Numbered from the stretch's first letter, positions 45,474 to 54,623 are shown. The stretch: DNA of 64,000 nt from RGIG6178 sp045118975 (GCA_045118975.1 JBGVCT010000009.1:1-64000), one strand, 5' to 3'. Translations and numbers: made by a program. The notes: a model not told the origin generated them from the sequence alone.

Positions 45474-46790
45474 TTAAAATGGGAATTTGCCATTTTTCAT
45501 ATATGGCTTTAATTGTTTCATCATTTCTTTCATCTTTTCATATTGATTTAAGACACGATTTACATCACTAGCTTGAGTTCCACTACCCTTAGCAATTCTA
45601 ATCTTTCTACTTGCTTTTAAAATCTTAGGATCTTTTCTCTCTTCCATTGTCATACTAGAAATAATAGCTTTAGTCTTTTTCATTTGTTCATTAGCTTCTT
45701 TTTCTTGTTCATCACTAATTTTAGGCATTCCTGGAATTAACTTCATCAATCCCTTCATTGATCCAAGTTTATTCATTTGTTGCATTTGAGAGAGCATATC
45801 ATCAAGAGTGAAGTTACCATTCATCATCTTATTAACAGTCTTTTTAGCCTCTTTTTCATCGATTGCCTCTTGAGCTTTCTCCACAAGTGTAAGAACATCA
45901 CCCATGCCAAGAATTCTCTCAGCCATTCTCTCAGGATAGAACACCTCTAAATCTTCAATCTTTTCTCCCATACCACTAAACTTAATTGGGATACCTGTAA
46001 GATGCTTAATACTTAAAGCAGCTCCACCTCTAGCATCACCATCAAGTTTAGACATAACTAAACCAGTAATTCTAAGTTTATCATTGAAGGCCTTAGCAAC
46101 ATTAACACTATCTTGTCCACTCATTGCATCTACAACAAGTAAAACTTCTTTAGGCTTAATTACACTATTAACATTCTTTAATTCATCCATTAAAGCTTCA
46201 TCAACTTGTAATCTACCAGCAGTATCTAAAATTACTAGATCAAATCCCTTTTCTCTAGCATAACTCAAAGCACGTGTAGCAATATTAACTACATCTTTAC
46301 TTTCCTTATCATAGAACACTTCTACATCTATACTTTTGCCAAGAGTAATAAGTTGATCAATAGCAGCAGGTCTATATACGTCACAAGCAACTAAAAGAGG
46401 TTTCTTATTATTCTTTTTCTTCATTAAATAAGCAATCTTACTAGCAGTAGTTGTCTTACCACTACCTTGTAATCCCACCATCATAATACTAGTTAAACCA
46501 CTAATATTTAATGTATCATTTTCCTCTCCAAGTAAAGCAACAAGTTCTTCTTTCATGATTTTTAAAATCATTTGTCCTGGAGATAATGTTTTCAATACAT
46601 CTTGACCAATAGATTTTTCTTTAACATTATTAACAAACTCTTTAACAACCTTATAGTTAACATCCGCTTCTAAAAGAGACATTCTAATCTCTTTTAACAT
46701 TTCTTCCATATTTTCTTCAGTTAATCTAGATTGTCCCTTAACCTTCTTCATTACAGCTTGTAATTTATCTGATAATTGTTCAAACGCCAT
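45474..46790 (-). CDS. ffh: signal recognition particle GTPase Ffh
   Basis: A 438-residue protein that binds signal sequences on nascent chains together with 4.5S/scRNA. An N-terminal four-helix N domain is followed by the G domain (GLQGSGKTTTASKIA, DTAGRLQVDEALMDEL, SKLDGDARGG, GMGEKIEDLEVF) and the methionine-rich M domain (MLSQMQQMNKLGSMKGLMKL, then SGTQASDVNRVLNQYEKMKEMM). Full length. The gene follows ylxM, a conserved pairing, and partners with ftsY two genes upstream. Confidence 0.98.
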   Translation of the reverse strand: MAFEQLSDKLQAVMKKVKGQSRLTEENMEEMLKEIRMSLLEADVNYKVVKEFVNNVKEKSIGQDVLKTLSPGQMILKIMKEELVALLGEENDTLNISGLTSIMMVGLQGSGKTTTASKIAYLMKKKNNKKPLLVACDVYRPAAIDQLITLGKSIDVEVFYDKESKDVVNIATRALSYAREKGFDLVILDTAGRLQVDEALMDELKNVNSVIKPKEVLLVVDAMSGQDSVNVAKAFNDKLRITGLVMSKLDGDARGGAALSIKHLTGIPIKFSGMGEKIEDLEVFYPERMAERILGMGDVLTLVEKAQEAIDEKEAKKTVNKMMNGNFTLDDMLSQMQQMNKLGSMKGLMKLIPGMPKISDEQEKEANEQMKKTKAIISSMTMEERKDPKILKASRKIRIAKGSGTQASDVNRVLNQYEKMKEMMKQLKPYMKNGKFPF

Positions 46791-46799
46791 AATATCCTC

Positions 46800-47105
46800 C
46801 TATAACTTCTCAACTCTATTTTTGATTTCCTCAATTGATAAATTATCGATCTCAGAAATAAGTAATTTTTTTTCTTTTTCTTTTCTTACTAAACCCAATT
46901 TAGATTCATACATTTCTAGTGCCAAACTAGCCTTTTTTACTGTATCATGTACAGCACTTCTAGTGATATTTAACTCCTCTGCTATTTCAGAAAGAGATAA
47001 ATCATTCATGTAATATAGTTCCATTACATTCAATTGATTTTCAGTCAATAACTCACCATATAAATCTAATAAGTTATTCATTAATTCAGTCTTTTCTAAT
47101 TCCAT
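46800..47105 (-). CDS. ylxM: YlxM-type helix-turn-helix protein associated with SRP
   Basis: A 101-residue protein with a sigma-70-region-4-like HTH: LTENQLNVMELYYMNDLSLS, then EIAEELNITRSAVHDTVKKA. It then has a charged helical end. The YlxM/p13 family is found next to ffh in Bacillota and has been reported to influence SRP GTPase activity in streptococci; a purely DNA-binding role is not shown. It starts 1 nt after the stop of the small membrane gene and ends 9 nt before ffh. Confidence 0.93.
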   Translation of the reverse strand: MELEKTELMNNLLDLYGELLTENQLNVMELYYMNDLSLSEIAEELNITRSAVHDTVKKASLALEMYESKLGLVRKEKEKKLLISEIDNLSIEEIKNRVEKL

Positions 47106-47106
47106 A

Positions 47107-47373
47107 CTAAAGAACCATATCCATCACTATAAATATAAGTGCAAAAATACCTGCATCTCTATAAAATGTCGGATCTTTAAAACACCCTCTTCTTGCATCT
47201 CTATTTCTATATAAATAAGCAAAGAAGAAACCAATCGCAACATCAACAAGAATCATAATAACGAATGGATTATCAATTCCCAATAATAGGCACAAATAAG
47301 AAACACCAAAACCAATAGCTCTTTGCCCTATAATACAAATAAACAAAAATATAATCAGTCTTCCAAAATCCAT
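47107..47373 (-). CDS. small membrane protein between ftsY and ylxM, unknown
   Basis: An 88-residue, very hydrophobic protein with three likely helices (residues ~3-30, ~35-55 and ~70-88) and a short basic loop RNRDARRGCFKDPTFYRD between the second and third. No family is recognised. It has 1-nt spacing to both ftsY and ylxM and must be cotranscribed with the SRP genes. Other Bacillota generally have ylxM directly after ftsY, so this insertion into the SRP pathway operon suggests, without proving, a link to membrane targeting. Confidence 0.75.
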   Translation of the reverse strand: MDFGRLIIFLFICIIGQRAIGFGVSYLCLLLGIDNPFVIMILVDVAIGFFFAYLYRNRDARRGCFKDPTFYRDAGIFALIFIVMDMVL

Positions 47374-47374
47374 T

Positions 47375-48361
47375 TTATTTATCTCCTTCCATATTCATGC
47401 ACAAACCATAAACATATTCTTCAAGATCAAACTCTTCTAAATCATCAAGTTTCTCACCCAATCCAATATATTTAACAGGAATACCAAGTTCTTCTCTAAT
47501 AGAAAGAATAATACCACCCTTACTAGTAGAATCCATCTTAGTTAAAATAATTGAATCCACCCCAGTAGCTTTAGCAAAACTAGATGCTTGAATTACTCCA
47601 TTTTGCCCTGTAGTAGCATCAATAACCAGCATGACTTCATGAGGAGCACCCTCTACCTCTTTAGATAATACTCTACGCATTTTAGATAGTTCATCCATTA
47701 GATTAACTTTAGTTTGAAGTCTTCCAGCACTATCACAAATAACAATATCATATTCCTCATTTTTAGCCTTACTTACCCCTCTATAGTAAACGCTACTAGG
47801 ATCTTCTTTTTCATTACCCTTTACAATATCTACACCAATTCTAGAAGCCCAAACATCAAGTTGTTCAACAGCTCCTGCTCTAAAAGTATCTCCTGCAACA
47901 AGTAACACTTTTTTACCTTCATTTTTAAATTTATAAGCAAGTTTAGCAATACTTGTAGTCTTACCTACACCATTTACTCCAACAACTAAAATTACCGATG
48001 GACCATTTTCATTCATCTTAATTTCAGTATCCATTTCTTCTCCACCTTTAGCATAGTAAACAAACATCTTATCAACAAGAGTCTCATTTATCTCACTTGG
48101 AGTCTTAATCTTTTCAAGTCTTACTTCTTTTTTAGTTTCTTCAATGATTTCCATTACAATTCTAACACCAATATCCGCTTCAATTAGAATCTCCTCTAAC
48201 TCATCAAAATAATCTTCATTAATTTCTCTATATCTAGCAGCAAGAGCATTTAACTTAGTAGAAAAGTTACTTCTAGATTTATCCAAAGCAGCAACATATT
48301 TATCACTTCTAGCATTACTCTTACCAAAAACCTTTTCCTTTAACTTACTAAAAAATCCCAT
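47375..48361 (-). CDS. ftsY: signal recognition particle receptor FtsY
   Basis: A 328-residue SRP receptor GTPase that docks the Ffh-ribosome complex at the membrane. The N-terminus is short and basic (KLKEKVFGKSNARSDK) and lacks the long acidic A domain of proteobacteria. The N domain is followed by the G domain: GVNGVGKTTSIAKLA, AGDTFRAGAVEQLDVWA, CDSAGRLQTKVNLMDEL, TKMDSTSKGG, GLGEKLDDLEEFD. It lies 8 nt after rnc. Confidence 0.98.
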   Translation of the reverse strand: MGFFSKLKEKVFGKSNARSDKYVAALDKSRSNFSTKLNALAARYREINEDYFDELEEILIEADIGVRIVMEIIEETKKEVRLEKIKTPSEINETLVDKMFVYYAKGGEEMDTEIKMNENGPSVILVVGVNGVGKTTSIAKLAYKFKNEGKKVLLVAGDTFRAGAVEQLDVWASRIGVDIVKGNEKEDPSSVYYRGVSKAKNEEYDIVICDSAGRLQTKVNLMDELSKMRRVLSKEVEGAPHEVMLVIDATTGQNGVIQASSFAKATGVDSIILTKMDSTSKGGIILSIREELGIPVKYIGLGEKLDDLEEFDLEEYVYGLCMNMEGDK

Positions 48362-48369
48362 TATCTCAC

Positions 48370-49047
48370 CTACTTACTACACTTTTCAAGAGCATTTTTA
48401 GCTGCATCTTGTTGTGCTAATTTTTTACTAGTTCCTGTACCTGAGGCAAGAACTATCTCCCCATCTAGTAACACTTCAAAAACATAAACTGGGTTATTGC
48501 TAGTGCCACTATGACTAACTTCTCTATAACTAACAGATTGCTTAGTATCCGCTTGTACTAACTCTTGCAATTTACTCTTATAATCACGTAAAGAGTCAAT
48601 ATCTATTTCTTCTACCTTTTTAGCAAACACACTCTTTACAAACTCAAAAGTAAAATCAAATCCCTTATCTAGATATATTGCAGCAACAAAAGCCTCAAAA
48701 GCATCAGCTAAAATATTTTTACCATTTCTACCTCCACTTTTTTCTTCTCCAATACCTAGTTTTAAAACTTTATCTAACCCCAACTTTTTAGCCTCATTAC
48801 ACAAAGCATCTGCTCTAACAAGCTTACTTCTAATCAAAGACATTTCTCCCTCTCCAGAAGTTAAATCTTTATGAAAAACAAGATGAGACACCATAAGTTG
48901 TAACACTGCATCTCCCATAAACTCTAGTCTCTCTAGATGCTTACAATTATCACCATGTTCATTTGCGTAACTTGGATGAGTCACAGCTTGAATATAAAGT
49001 GACAAGTTATTAGTTTCTATTCCTAATCTATTTAATAGTTCCCTCAT
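48370..49047 (-). CDS. rnc: ribonuclease III
   Basis: A 225-residue double-strand-specific endoribonuclease that processes rRNA and structured RNAs. The catalytic domain has the signature HLERLEFMGDAVLQLMVS and the second acidic cluster NILADAFEAFVAAIYLD. A C-terminal double-stranded-RNA-binding domain begins at SKLQELVQADTKQSVSY and ends KKLAQQDAAKNALE. The start codon shares a base with the plsX stop. In Bacillus this locus also holds acpP before rnc and smc after it; both are absent here. Confidence 0.97.
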   Translation of the reverse strand: MRELLNRLGIETNNLSLYIQAVTHPSYANEHGDNCKHLERLEFMGDAVLQLMVSHLVFHKDLTSGEGEMSLIRSKLVRADALCNEAKKLGLDKVLKLGIGEEKSGGRNGKNILADAFEAFVAAIYLDKGFDFTFEFVKSVFAKKVEEIDIDSLRDYKSKLQELVQADTKQSVSYREVSHSGTSNNPVYVFEVLLDGEIVLASGTGTSKKLAQQDAAKNALEKCSK

Positions 49048-50018
49048 TATTTCATCTCTTCTTTCAACTTATTTACCATATCTTTACTAGCAAGTTCATA
49101 GCACACTCTCAAAGCGTTATAAAAAGAATATGCATCACTTGAACCATGAGCTTTTACTACAACTTTATTAACACCAACAAGCATAGCGCCACCATACTTC
49201 TTATAATTCATTCTTTCCTTTATAAGTTTCATGCCACCTCTAGCAAATACATATCCAATCTTTGTTAGAAGATTCTTTTTGAATCCTTCTTTCATCATAT
49301 CAGACATCATCTTAGCAGTTCCTTCAGCAGTCTTAAGTAAAACATTACCATCAAAGCCACCACAAACAACTACATCAGCATTACCATATAAAACATCTCT
49401 ACCTTCAATATTACCCTTAAATCCTTCAAATTCAGAATTCTTTAAAAGTTGATGTGTCTCTTTTACTAGATCACTACCTTTTTTCTCCTCAGCACCATTG
49501 CTAAGTAAATATACTCTAGGAGACTCAATATTATTATAAGCTTTAGCAAATGTTCTACCCATTTTAGCAAATCCTAGCAAATGTTCAGGAGTATTCTCAC
49601 TATTTGCTCCAATATCTAAAATAATAACATTTCCTCCATCCTTAGTAGGGAAAGGAGAAACTAGAGCCGCTCTTTCAACTCCTTCAATAAGTTTTAAGTA
49701 AACAGTAGCAGCAGTCAAAAAAGCACCAGTACTACCCCCGCTCACTACACCATCAATATCTTCGCCTTTGGCAAAGTCCACAGCTTTAATCATACTAGTC
49801 TCTTTTTTTCTTAAAATTGCTAAGGCACCATCTTCCATGCCCATTACCTCTTTACAATCAACAACATTACATTTGCCCTCAAGTAAAGCTAATTCTTCTT
49901 TATTTCCAAATACAGTTAATTCTACATCTTTGTATGCCTCAAGGAAATCTAAAATTCCATCTACTGCAACCTTACTTCCCTTATCCATACCCATTGCATC
50001 TACAGCTAATTTTATCAT
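49047..50018 (-). CDS. plsX: phosphate acyltransferase PlsX
   Basis: A 323-residue enzyme that interconverts acyl-ACP and acyl-phosphate, feeding PlsY for phosphatidic acid synthesis. N-terminal KLAVDAMGMDKGSKVAVDGI (the usual DAMGGD has Met here), VVSGGSTGAFLTAA, LDIGANSENTPEHLLGFAKM, YGNADVVVCGGFDGNVLLKT and the C-terminal GVNKVVVKAHGSSDAYSFYN are typical. With FakA in the same operon and the DegV protein at 4124, acyl-phosphate could come from exogenous fatty acids. Lies 31 nt after recG, across a perfect inverted repeat. Confidence 0.96.
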   Translation of the reverse strand: MIKLAVDAMGMDKGSKVAVDGILDFLEAYKDVELTVFGNKEELALLEGKCNVVDCKEVMGMEDGALAILRKKETSMIKAVDFAKGEDIDGVVSGGSTGAFLTAATVYLKLIEGVERAALVSPFPTKDGGNVIILDIGANSENTPEHLLGFAKMGRTFAKAYNNIESPRVYLLSNGAEEKKGSDLVKETHQLLKNSEFEGFKGNIEGRDVLYGNADVVVCGGFDGNVLLKTAEGTAKMMSDMMKEGFKKNLLTKIGYVFARGGMKLIKERMNYKKYGGAMLVGVNKVVVKAHGSSDAYSFYNALRVCYELASKDMVNKLKEEMK

Positions 50019-50031
50019 AAGAACACCTCGT

Positions 50032-50053
50032 CTAATATTTTAGCAAATATTAG
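50032..50053. repeat. perfect 9-bp inverted repeat between recG and plsX
   Basis: CTAATATTT (50032-50040), centre TAGC, AAATATTAG (50045-50053). It covers the recG stop and sits just upstream of the plsX ribosome site (GAGGTG). It may be an operator or an mRNA hairpin affecting plsX. It does not look like the published FapR site. Confidence 0.55.
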
Positions 50054-52041
50054 GCGATAGTTTCCACATTTTCCTTATATTTAGATTCAATATAATCTAA
50101 ATATTTCTTAAATTCTTCATCAGTTAAATTATTCAAAAGGTATTTAGCATCTTTTCTTGCAGCCTCTAAGATATTGTAATCGCTTACAATATTAGCAACC
50201 CTTAAATCACTAACACCACTTTGCTTAACTCCCACAATATCTCCAATACCTCTTTTTTCCATATCATATTGGCTTATTTTAAATCCATCTAAAGTATTCT
50301 TAAAAAACTCAAGTCTTTCATTATCTTCTTCTAAATCACTAACAAGAAGACAATACCCTTCTTGCTTACCTCTACCAACTCTTCCTCTTAATTGATGAAG
50401 TTGAGCAAGCCCAAAATTATTAGCATTATAAATCACTATTACATTAGCATCTTTTATATCTATTCCAACCTCAATAACAGTGGTAGAAACAAGTATCTTT
50501 ATCTTTCCTTCTTTAAAGTCGTTTAATGTTTGATTCTTGGCATCATTACTCATCTTTCCATGTAAATATCCCACTCCATATTTAGCAAAATGGGTTGCAT
50601 ATTCTACATACACATTACTAACACTTTTCTTCTCCTTATTATCACTATTAATAAGAGGACAAACAACATACACTTTGTTATTTTTATTCAATAAATCTTC
50701 AAGTTCATCAAACAATCTATTTTTCTCTTCAAAGTCATATAAGCGACTAACAACATCTCTTTTACCATTAGGGAACTCATCAAGAGTAGATATATCTAGT
50801 TCTCCATAAATAGTATGCGCTAATGTTCTAGGAATTGGAGTAGCAGACATAAGTAATAAATCTACTTTCTCTCCCTTATCCTTTAAAATTTGTCTTTGTA
50901 AAACACCGAATCTATGTTGCTCATCTATAATAGCAAGACCCAGTTTATAAAATTCAACATCATTTTGAATAAGACTATGAGTACCTACAACAATATCAAT
51001 TATCCCACTCTTTAAATCTTCCTTGATTTGCTTTTTTTCACTAGTTTTCAAATCACTTACAAGCAATGCAATATTTAATTCATCTTTAAAAATTTCCTTT
51101 AAATTTTGATAGTGTTGTCTAGCTAATATGTCAGTAGGAGCCATAAATGCACTTTGATGATTTGACAAAAAACAAGCATAGCAAGAAAGCATTGCTACAA
51201 GTGTCTTTCCACTACCAACATCACCTTGTAAAAGCCTATACATATTAAGCGAACTTTGCATATCTTCTTTTATCTCATTAAACGCTAAAAGTTGACTATT
51301 TGTAGGCTTATATGGAAGCGAGTCAATAAGTCTCAAAACCCTGTTCTCATCAATACTTTTCCCCATATTTAGATGTTCTTCTTTAAACCTTCTTTTAGAT
51401 AATTCCATTACTAAAACAAACTCTAAAAATTCTTCATATTTTAAGTGTCTATAGCCCTTTTTTACATACTCCATATTCTTAGGAAAATGTAACAATCTTA
51501 ATGATTCTTTTTTAGATAAAAGACGATATTTTTCCATAAAATATTTAGGTAATTTATCGAGTTCAATCTTATTAAAATCAAGATACTTAAAAGCCTCTAA
51601 AACAATACCATTAAATTCTTTATCTTTAAATCCACTAGGCAATTTATAGTGATAATCAATCAAATTATTATAATCAAAAAAGATATCACTAACTAAAATA
51701 TTTTTCTTATAATAATCCACTTTTCCAATTATCTTAATAGTTCTATTTTCCACTAATAAATTTTTCAAATAGTCTCTATTAAAAATAATAATAGAGTAAT
51801 ATTCTCCATCTATTAAACCCTCAAATTCAATCTTAGATAAATGAGTTTTTATGCGTTTAAAAAGCACCTCACTTGCAATTTTAACAAGTAAGGTGGCTTT
51901 CTTATTATGTTTGGTTATGTCTAATTTATCTTCACTTAGATCAGTATATCGTTTAGGTAAATAATCTATAAGATCATAAACATTATGTAATTCTAATTGA
52001 TCTAAAAATGCTTGTCTTCTTTCACTAACCTTTATTTCCAT
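50050..52041 (-). CDS. recG: ATP-dependent DNA helicase RecG
   Basis: A 663-residue branch-migrating helicase that remodels stalled forks and Holliday junctions. It has an N-terminal wedge/OB-type domain, then the helicase core: GDVGSGKTLVAML (Walker A), the motif II form DEQHRFG, LLMSATPIPRTLAHTIYGEL, VSTTVIEVGIDIKDANVIVI and HQLRGRVGRGKQEGYCLL. Length is normal. It lies 2 nt after fakA, as in the Bacillus recG neighbourhood. Confidence 0.97.
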   Translation of the reverse strand: MEIKVSERRQAFLDQLELHNVYDLIDYLPKRYTDLSEDKLDITKHNKKATLLVKIASEVLFKRIKTHLSKIEFEGLIDGEYYSIIIFNRDYLKNLLVENRTIKIIGKVDYYKKNILVSDIFFDYNNLIDYHYKLPSGFKDKEFNGIVLEAFKYLDFNKIELDKLPKYFMEKYRLLSKKESLRLLHFPKNMEYVKKGYRHLKYEEFLEFVLVMELSKRRFKEEHLNMGKSIDENRVLRLIDSLPYKPTNSQLLAFNEIKEDMQSSLNMYRLLQGDVGSGKTLVAMLSCYACFLSNHQSAFMAPTDILARQHYQNLKEIFKDELNIALLVSDLKTSEKKQIKEDLKSGIIDIVVGTHSLIQNDVEFYKLGLAIIDEQHRFGVLQRQILKDKGEKVDLLLMSATPIPRTLAHTIYGELDISTLDEFPNGKRDVVSRLYDFEEKNRLFDELEDLLNKNNKVYVVCPLINSDNKEKKSVSNVYVEYATHFAKYGVGYLHGKMSNDAKNQTLNDFKEGKIKILVSTTVIEVGIDIKDANVIVIYNANNFGLAQLHQLRGRVGRGKQEGYCLLVSDLEEDNERLEFFKNTLDGFKISQYDMEKRGIGDIVGVKQSGVSDLRVANIVSDYNILEAARKDAKYLLNNLTDEEFKKYLDYIESKYKENVETIA

Positions 52042-52043
52042 AG

Positions 52044-53720
52044 TTATTCAACTCCAATGATATAACTATATACAGGTTGATCTCCTTTTTTAACATCTAT
52101 TTCTAAATCATATTTATCGTTTAAATAATCCACAATAGCACTAGTTTCGCTATCATGAGCATCATTTCCAGCAATTAAAGTAACAAGTTCGCTGTCCTCA
52201 TCAATCATAGTCTTTAATAGTTCAATTGTAGCAGTAACTTTATCTTCTTTACATGTCACAATATTCTTACCATTTAATCCCATGAAATAATTTGCCTTAA
52301 TCTCTAATCCATCAATTGTTGTATCCTTAATAGCAAATGTAACTTGACCAGATTTAACTGAAGTTAAAGCTTCAGACATTTGTTCAAAGTTCTCATCAGG
52401 ATTACACTCTGGATTAAACATCATACAAGCAACTAGTCCTTGAGGAATAGTTTTAGTAGGAATCACTTTACAATTAACTCCTTCTACTACTTCTCCAGCT
52501 TGAGTAGCAGCCATAACTATATTTGAGTTATTAGGAAGAATGAATACATTCTTTGCATTTACTTTTTCAATAGCGTGAACAAAATCTTCAGTAGATGGGT
52601 TCATAGTTTGACCACCACTTACTACTTCACTAACTCTTAAATCTTTAAACATTTGGTTAATACCCTCACCTGCACTAACCGCAATAATAGCATACTCTTC
52701 TTTTGGTGTCTCTGTTGCTACAGGAGCAGCATTTTCTTGAGCTTGCTCTTGTAAGTTAGAGTGTTGAAGTTGCATGTTTTCAACTTTCAATGTTATAAAC
52801 TCACCAAATTGTTGAGCGTAGTTAAATATATTACCAGGTTTTAAAGTATGAATATGAACTTTAACAATATCATCATCTTGTACTACAACAATTGAATTAC
52901 CATGGTTTTCTAATACTGTAGAGAATCTATGTTGATTGAAATTCTTCTTTCCTTCCTTTTCAGGAGATAATTGCATTACAAATTCAGTACAATATCCAAA
53001 TTCTTGGTTTTCAATTTTACTTTGAGCACTACCAGCAGCAATATTACTATCAGCTGTTGCAACTTCCATAGTAGCAGTAGCTTGCTCTCTTTGAATAACC
53101 TTATTCTCTAATGCACTTGAGAATCCATCTAATACCTTTAATAATCCAGCTCCACCAGAGTCTACAACTCCAACTTCTTTTAATACAGGAAGTAATTCTG
53201 GAGTTCTATTTAAAGAAGCGTTAGCTTCCTTAATTAAATACTTCATACACTCTTCAATAGAAATTGGCTTTTCTTTACTATCAACATAATCTTTTAAAGC
53301 TACACTAGATTCTCTAATAACTGTTAAAATAGTACCTTCAATTGGTTTCATAACAGCTTTATAAGCAACATCCTTAGCACTTATAAAAGCATCAGCAAAA
53401 TCATAACAATCTACTTCTTTTTTACCTTCAAGTCCCATTGCAAATCCTCTAAAAATTTGCGATAAAATAACACCAGAGTTTCCTCTAGCACCCATTAAAA
53501 GACCCTTAGAAAAAGCTCTAGCTACTTCATATATATTGTCATTAGTACTATTTAAAACTTCTTTAGAACCACTAGTCATAGTTAAGTTCATATTTGTACC
53601 AGTATCTCCATCAGGAACTGGGAATACATTCAAAGCATCTATTTGTGGATAACAGTTAAACAAGTTATTTGCACCAGAGATAATCATCTGCTTTAAATGA
53701 TGTCCATTAATCTTATTCAT
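52044..53720 (-). CDS. fakA: fatty acid kinase catalytic subunit FakA (DhaL-like, YloV)
   Basis: A 558-residue kinase that phosphorylates a fatty acid held by a DegV/FakB protein. The N-terminal DhaL domain carries VFPVPDGDTGTNMNLTM, with the Asp-rich Mg-ATP loop, MGARGNSGVILSQIFRG and VVDSGGAGLLKVLDG. The middle and C-terminal domains typical of YloV follow (YCTEFVMQL, VVSGGQTMNPSTEDFVHAIE, ILPNNSNIVMAA). Length matches the family. The gene follows gls24 and precedes recG, the Bacillus yloU-yloV order. Confidence 0.95.
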   Translation of the reverse strand: MNKINGHHLKQMIISGANNLFNCYPQIDALNVFPVPDGDTGTNMNLTMTSGSKEVLNSTNDNIYEVARAFSKGLLMGARGNSGVILSQIFRGFAMGLEGKKEVDCYDFADAFISAKDVAYKAVMKPIEGTILTVIRESSVALKDYVDSKEKPISIEECMKYLIKEANASLNRTPELLPVLKEVGVVDSGGAGLLKVLDGFSSALENKVIQREQATATMEVATADSNIAAGSAQSKIENQEFGYCTEFVMQLSPEKEGKKNFNQHRFSTVLENHGNSIVVVQDDDIVKVHIHTLKPGNIFNYAQQFGEFITLKVENMQLQHSNLQEQAQENAAPVATETPKEEYAIIAVSAGEGINQMFKDLRVSEVVSGGQTMNPSTEDFVHAIEKVNAKNVFILPNNSNIVMAATQAGEVVEGVNCKVIPTKTIPQGLVACMMFNPECNPDENFEQMSEALTSVKSGQVTFAIKDTTIDGLEIKANYFMGLNGKNIVTCKEDKVTATIELLKTMIDEDSELVTLIAGNDAHDSETSAIVDYLNDKYDLEIDVKKGDQPVYSYIIGVE

Positions 53721-53743
53721 TTTTATTTTCCTCCGATAAACTC

Positions 53744-54100
53744 TTAAACGCTTTTAATACCTTTTACGAATACGTTTATTGATTTGAATTTTATATCAAG
53801 TGTTTTTTCTAACACATACTTTACTTTCTTTTGTACTTCACTTACAACTTCAGTAATCTTTAAGCCATAAGCTACCATAATATACATTTCTACTTCGATA
53901 CCATTTTTACTTTCTCTAGCAAATACTCCCTTCTTATAATTGTCTAATCTAAGAAGTTCAGCAATACTAGCCTTAAGTCCTGTCTTAGGTACCATACCAA
54001 CTACACCATAACATTCGGTTGCAGCATTACCAGCTATCGCAGCGATTGCCTCCATACTAATAGAGATATTTCCCTTAGTATTGTTCTTTTCAATCATCAT
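53744..54100 (-). CDS. Asp23/Gls24 family envelope-stress protein (YloU-like)
   Basis: A 118-residue Asp23/Gls24 protein. Marks are GNISISMEAIAAIAGNAATE followed by CYGVVGMV, then VEMYIMVAYGLKITEVVSEV and the C-terminal INVFVKGIK. These small cytoplasmic proteins are linked to cell-envelope homeostasis in Bacillota; the YloU subgroup is encoded with fakA. First gene of the long housekeeping operon. ATG 54100 is preferred to 54097 because GAGGTG lies 8 nt away. It has a near-consensus promoter. Confidence 0.92.
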   Translation of the reverse strand: MMIEKNNTKGNISISMEAIAAIAGNAATECYGVVGMVPKTGLKASIAELLRLDNYKKGVFARESKNGIEVEMYIMVAYGLKITEVVSEVQKKVKYVLEKTLDIKFKSINVFVKGIKSV

Positions 54101-54123
54101 ATTACTTTCACCTCATCATATCA

Positions 54124-54152
54124 ATTATACAAAAGGCGTTAAAATATTGCAA
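54124..54152 (-). promoter_or_regulatory. near-consensus promoter of the gls24-fakA-recG-plsX-rnc-ftsY-ylxM-ffh operon
   Basis: On the minus strand TTGCAA (54152-54147) and TATAAT (54129-54124) are spaced exactly 17 nt. It lies inside the terminator of the preceding GNAT gene. Confidence 0.85.
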
Positions 54153-54167
54153 ACTTTTAACCCTTTT
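54131..54167 (-). terminator. terminator-like hairpin of the GNAT gene, enclosing the -35 of the next promoter
   Basis: AAAAGGCGTTAAAA (54131-54144) pairs with TTTTAACCCTTTT (54155-54167) with a single bulged base. The 10-nt loop contains the -35 hexamer of the gls24 promoter. Confidence 0.65.
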
Positions 54168-54172
54168 ATATA

Positions 54173-54559
54173 CTATCTCCTATTACTATATTCATAACTA
54201 ATATCGATACCAGACAAATCATGTTTTTCTCTTAGAACTTTATAAAGTTCTGTTTCATATCCTTCTTTTTCAATTTTGTAGCCATTAGATTCATAAAATC
54301 TTTTAACAACTAAGCCATCTTCATCTTCTGGATAAAACTTTCCTTCAACAACCACTTTTCTCATCTTATCTGCTTCGTTTTCAAATATTTTAAGTAGTGT
54401 TTTTCCAATACCTTTTCCACGATATGCCTTATCAACTTTGATTTTATTTAGCCACACACTTCTTTTGTCAAATTTGTAATTGATAAACCCTATACAAGTA
54501 TTACCATTAAGACATTCAATCTGCTCATAGTCATCAATGTGTTTAACAACAAACCTCAT
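54173..54559 (-). CDS. GNAT family N-acetyltransferase
   Basis: A 128-residue GNAT protein with the acetyl-CoA loop VDKAYRGKGIGKTLLKIFEN and the later FYESNGYKIEKEGYETELYK strand-helix. N-terminal strands FVVKHIDDYEQIECL and CIGFINYKFDKRSVWL complete a small GNAT fold. The acceptor substrate is unknown. The ribosome site GGGTGAT precedes the ATG, and TGCTAATAT upstream could be an extended -10. It is monocistronic and divergent from the HEPN-like cassette. Confidence 0.88.
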   Translation of the reverse strand: MRFVVKHIDDYEQIECLNGNTCIGFINYKFDKRSVWLNKIKVDKAYRGKGIGKTLLKIFENEADKMRKVVVEGKFYPEDEDGLVVKRFYESNGYKIEKEGYETELYKVLREKHDLSGIDISYEYSNRR

Positions 54560-54623
54560 AAAATCACCCGCAATATATTAGCACACTTATAAAACTTAGG
54601 CAATACAGGAGTTTTCTAATACT

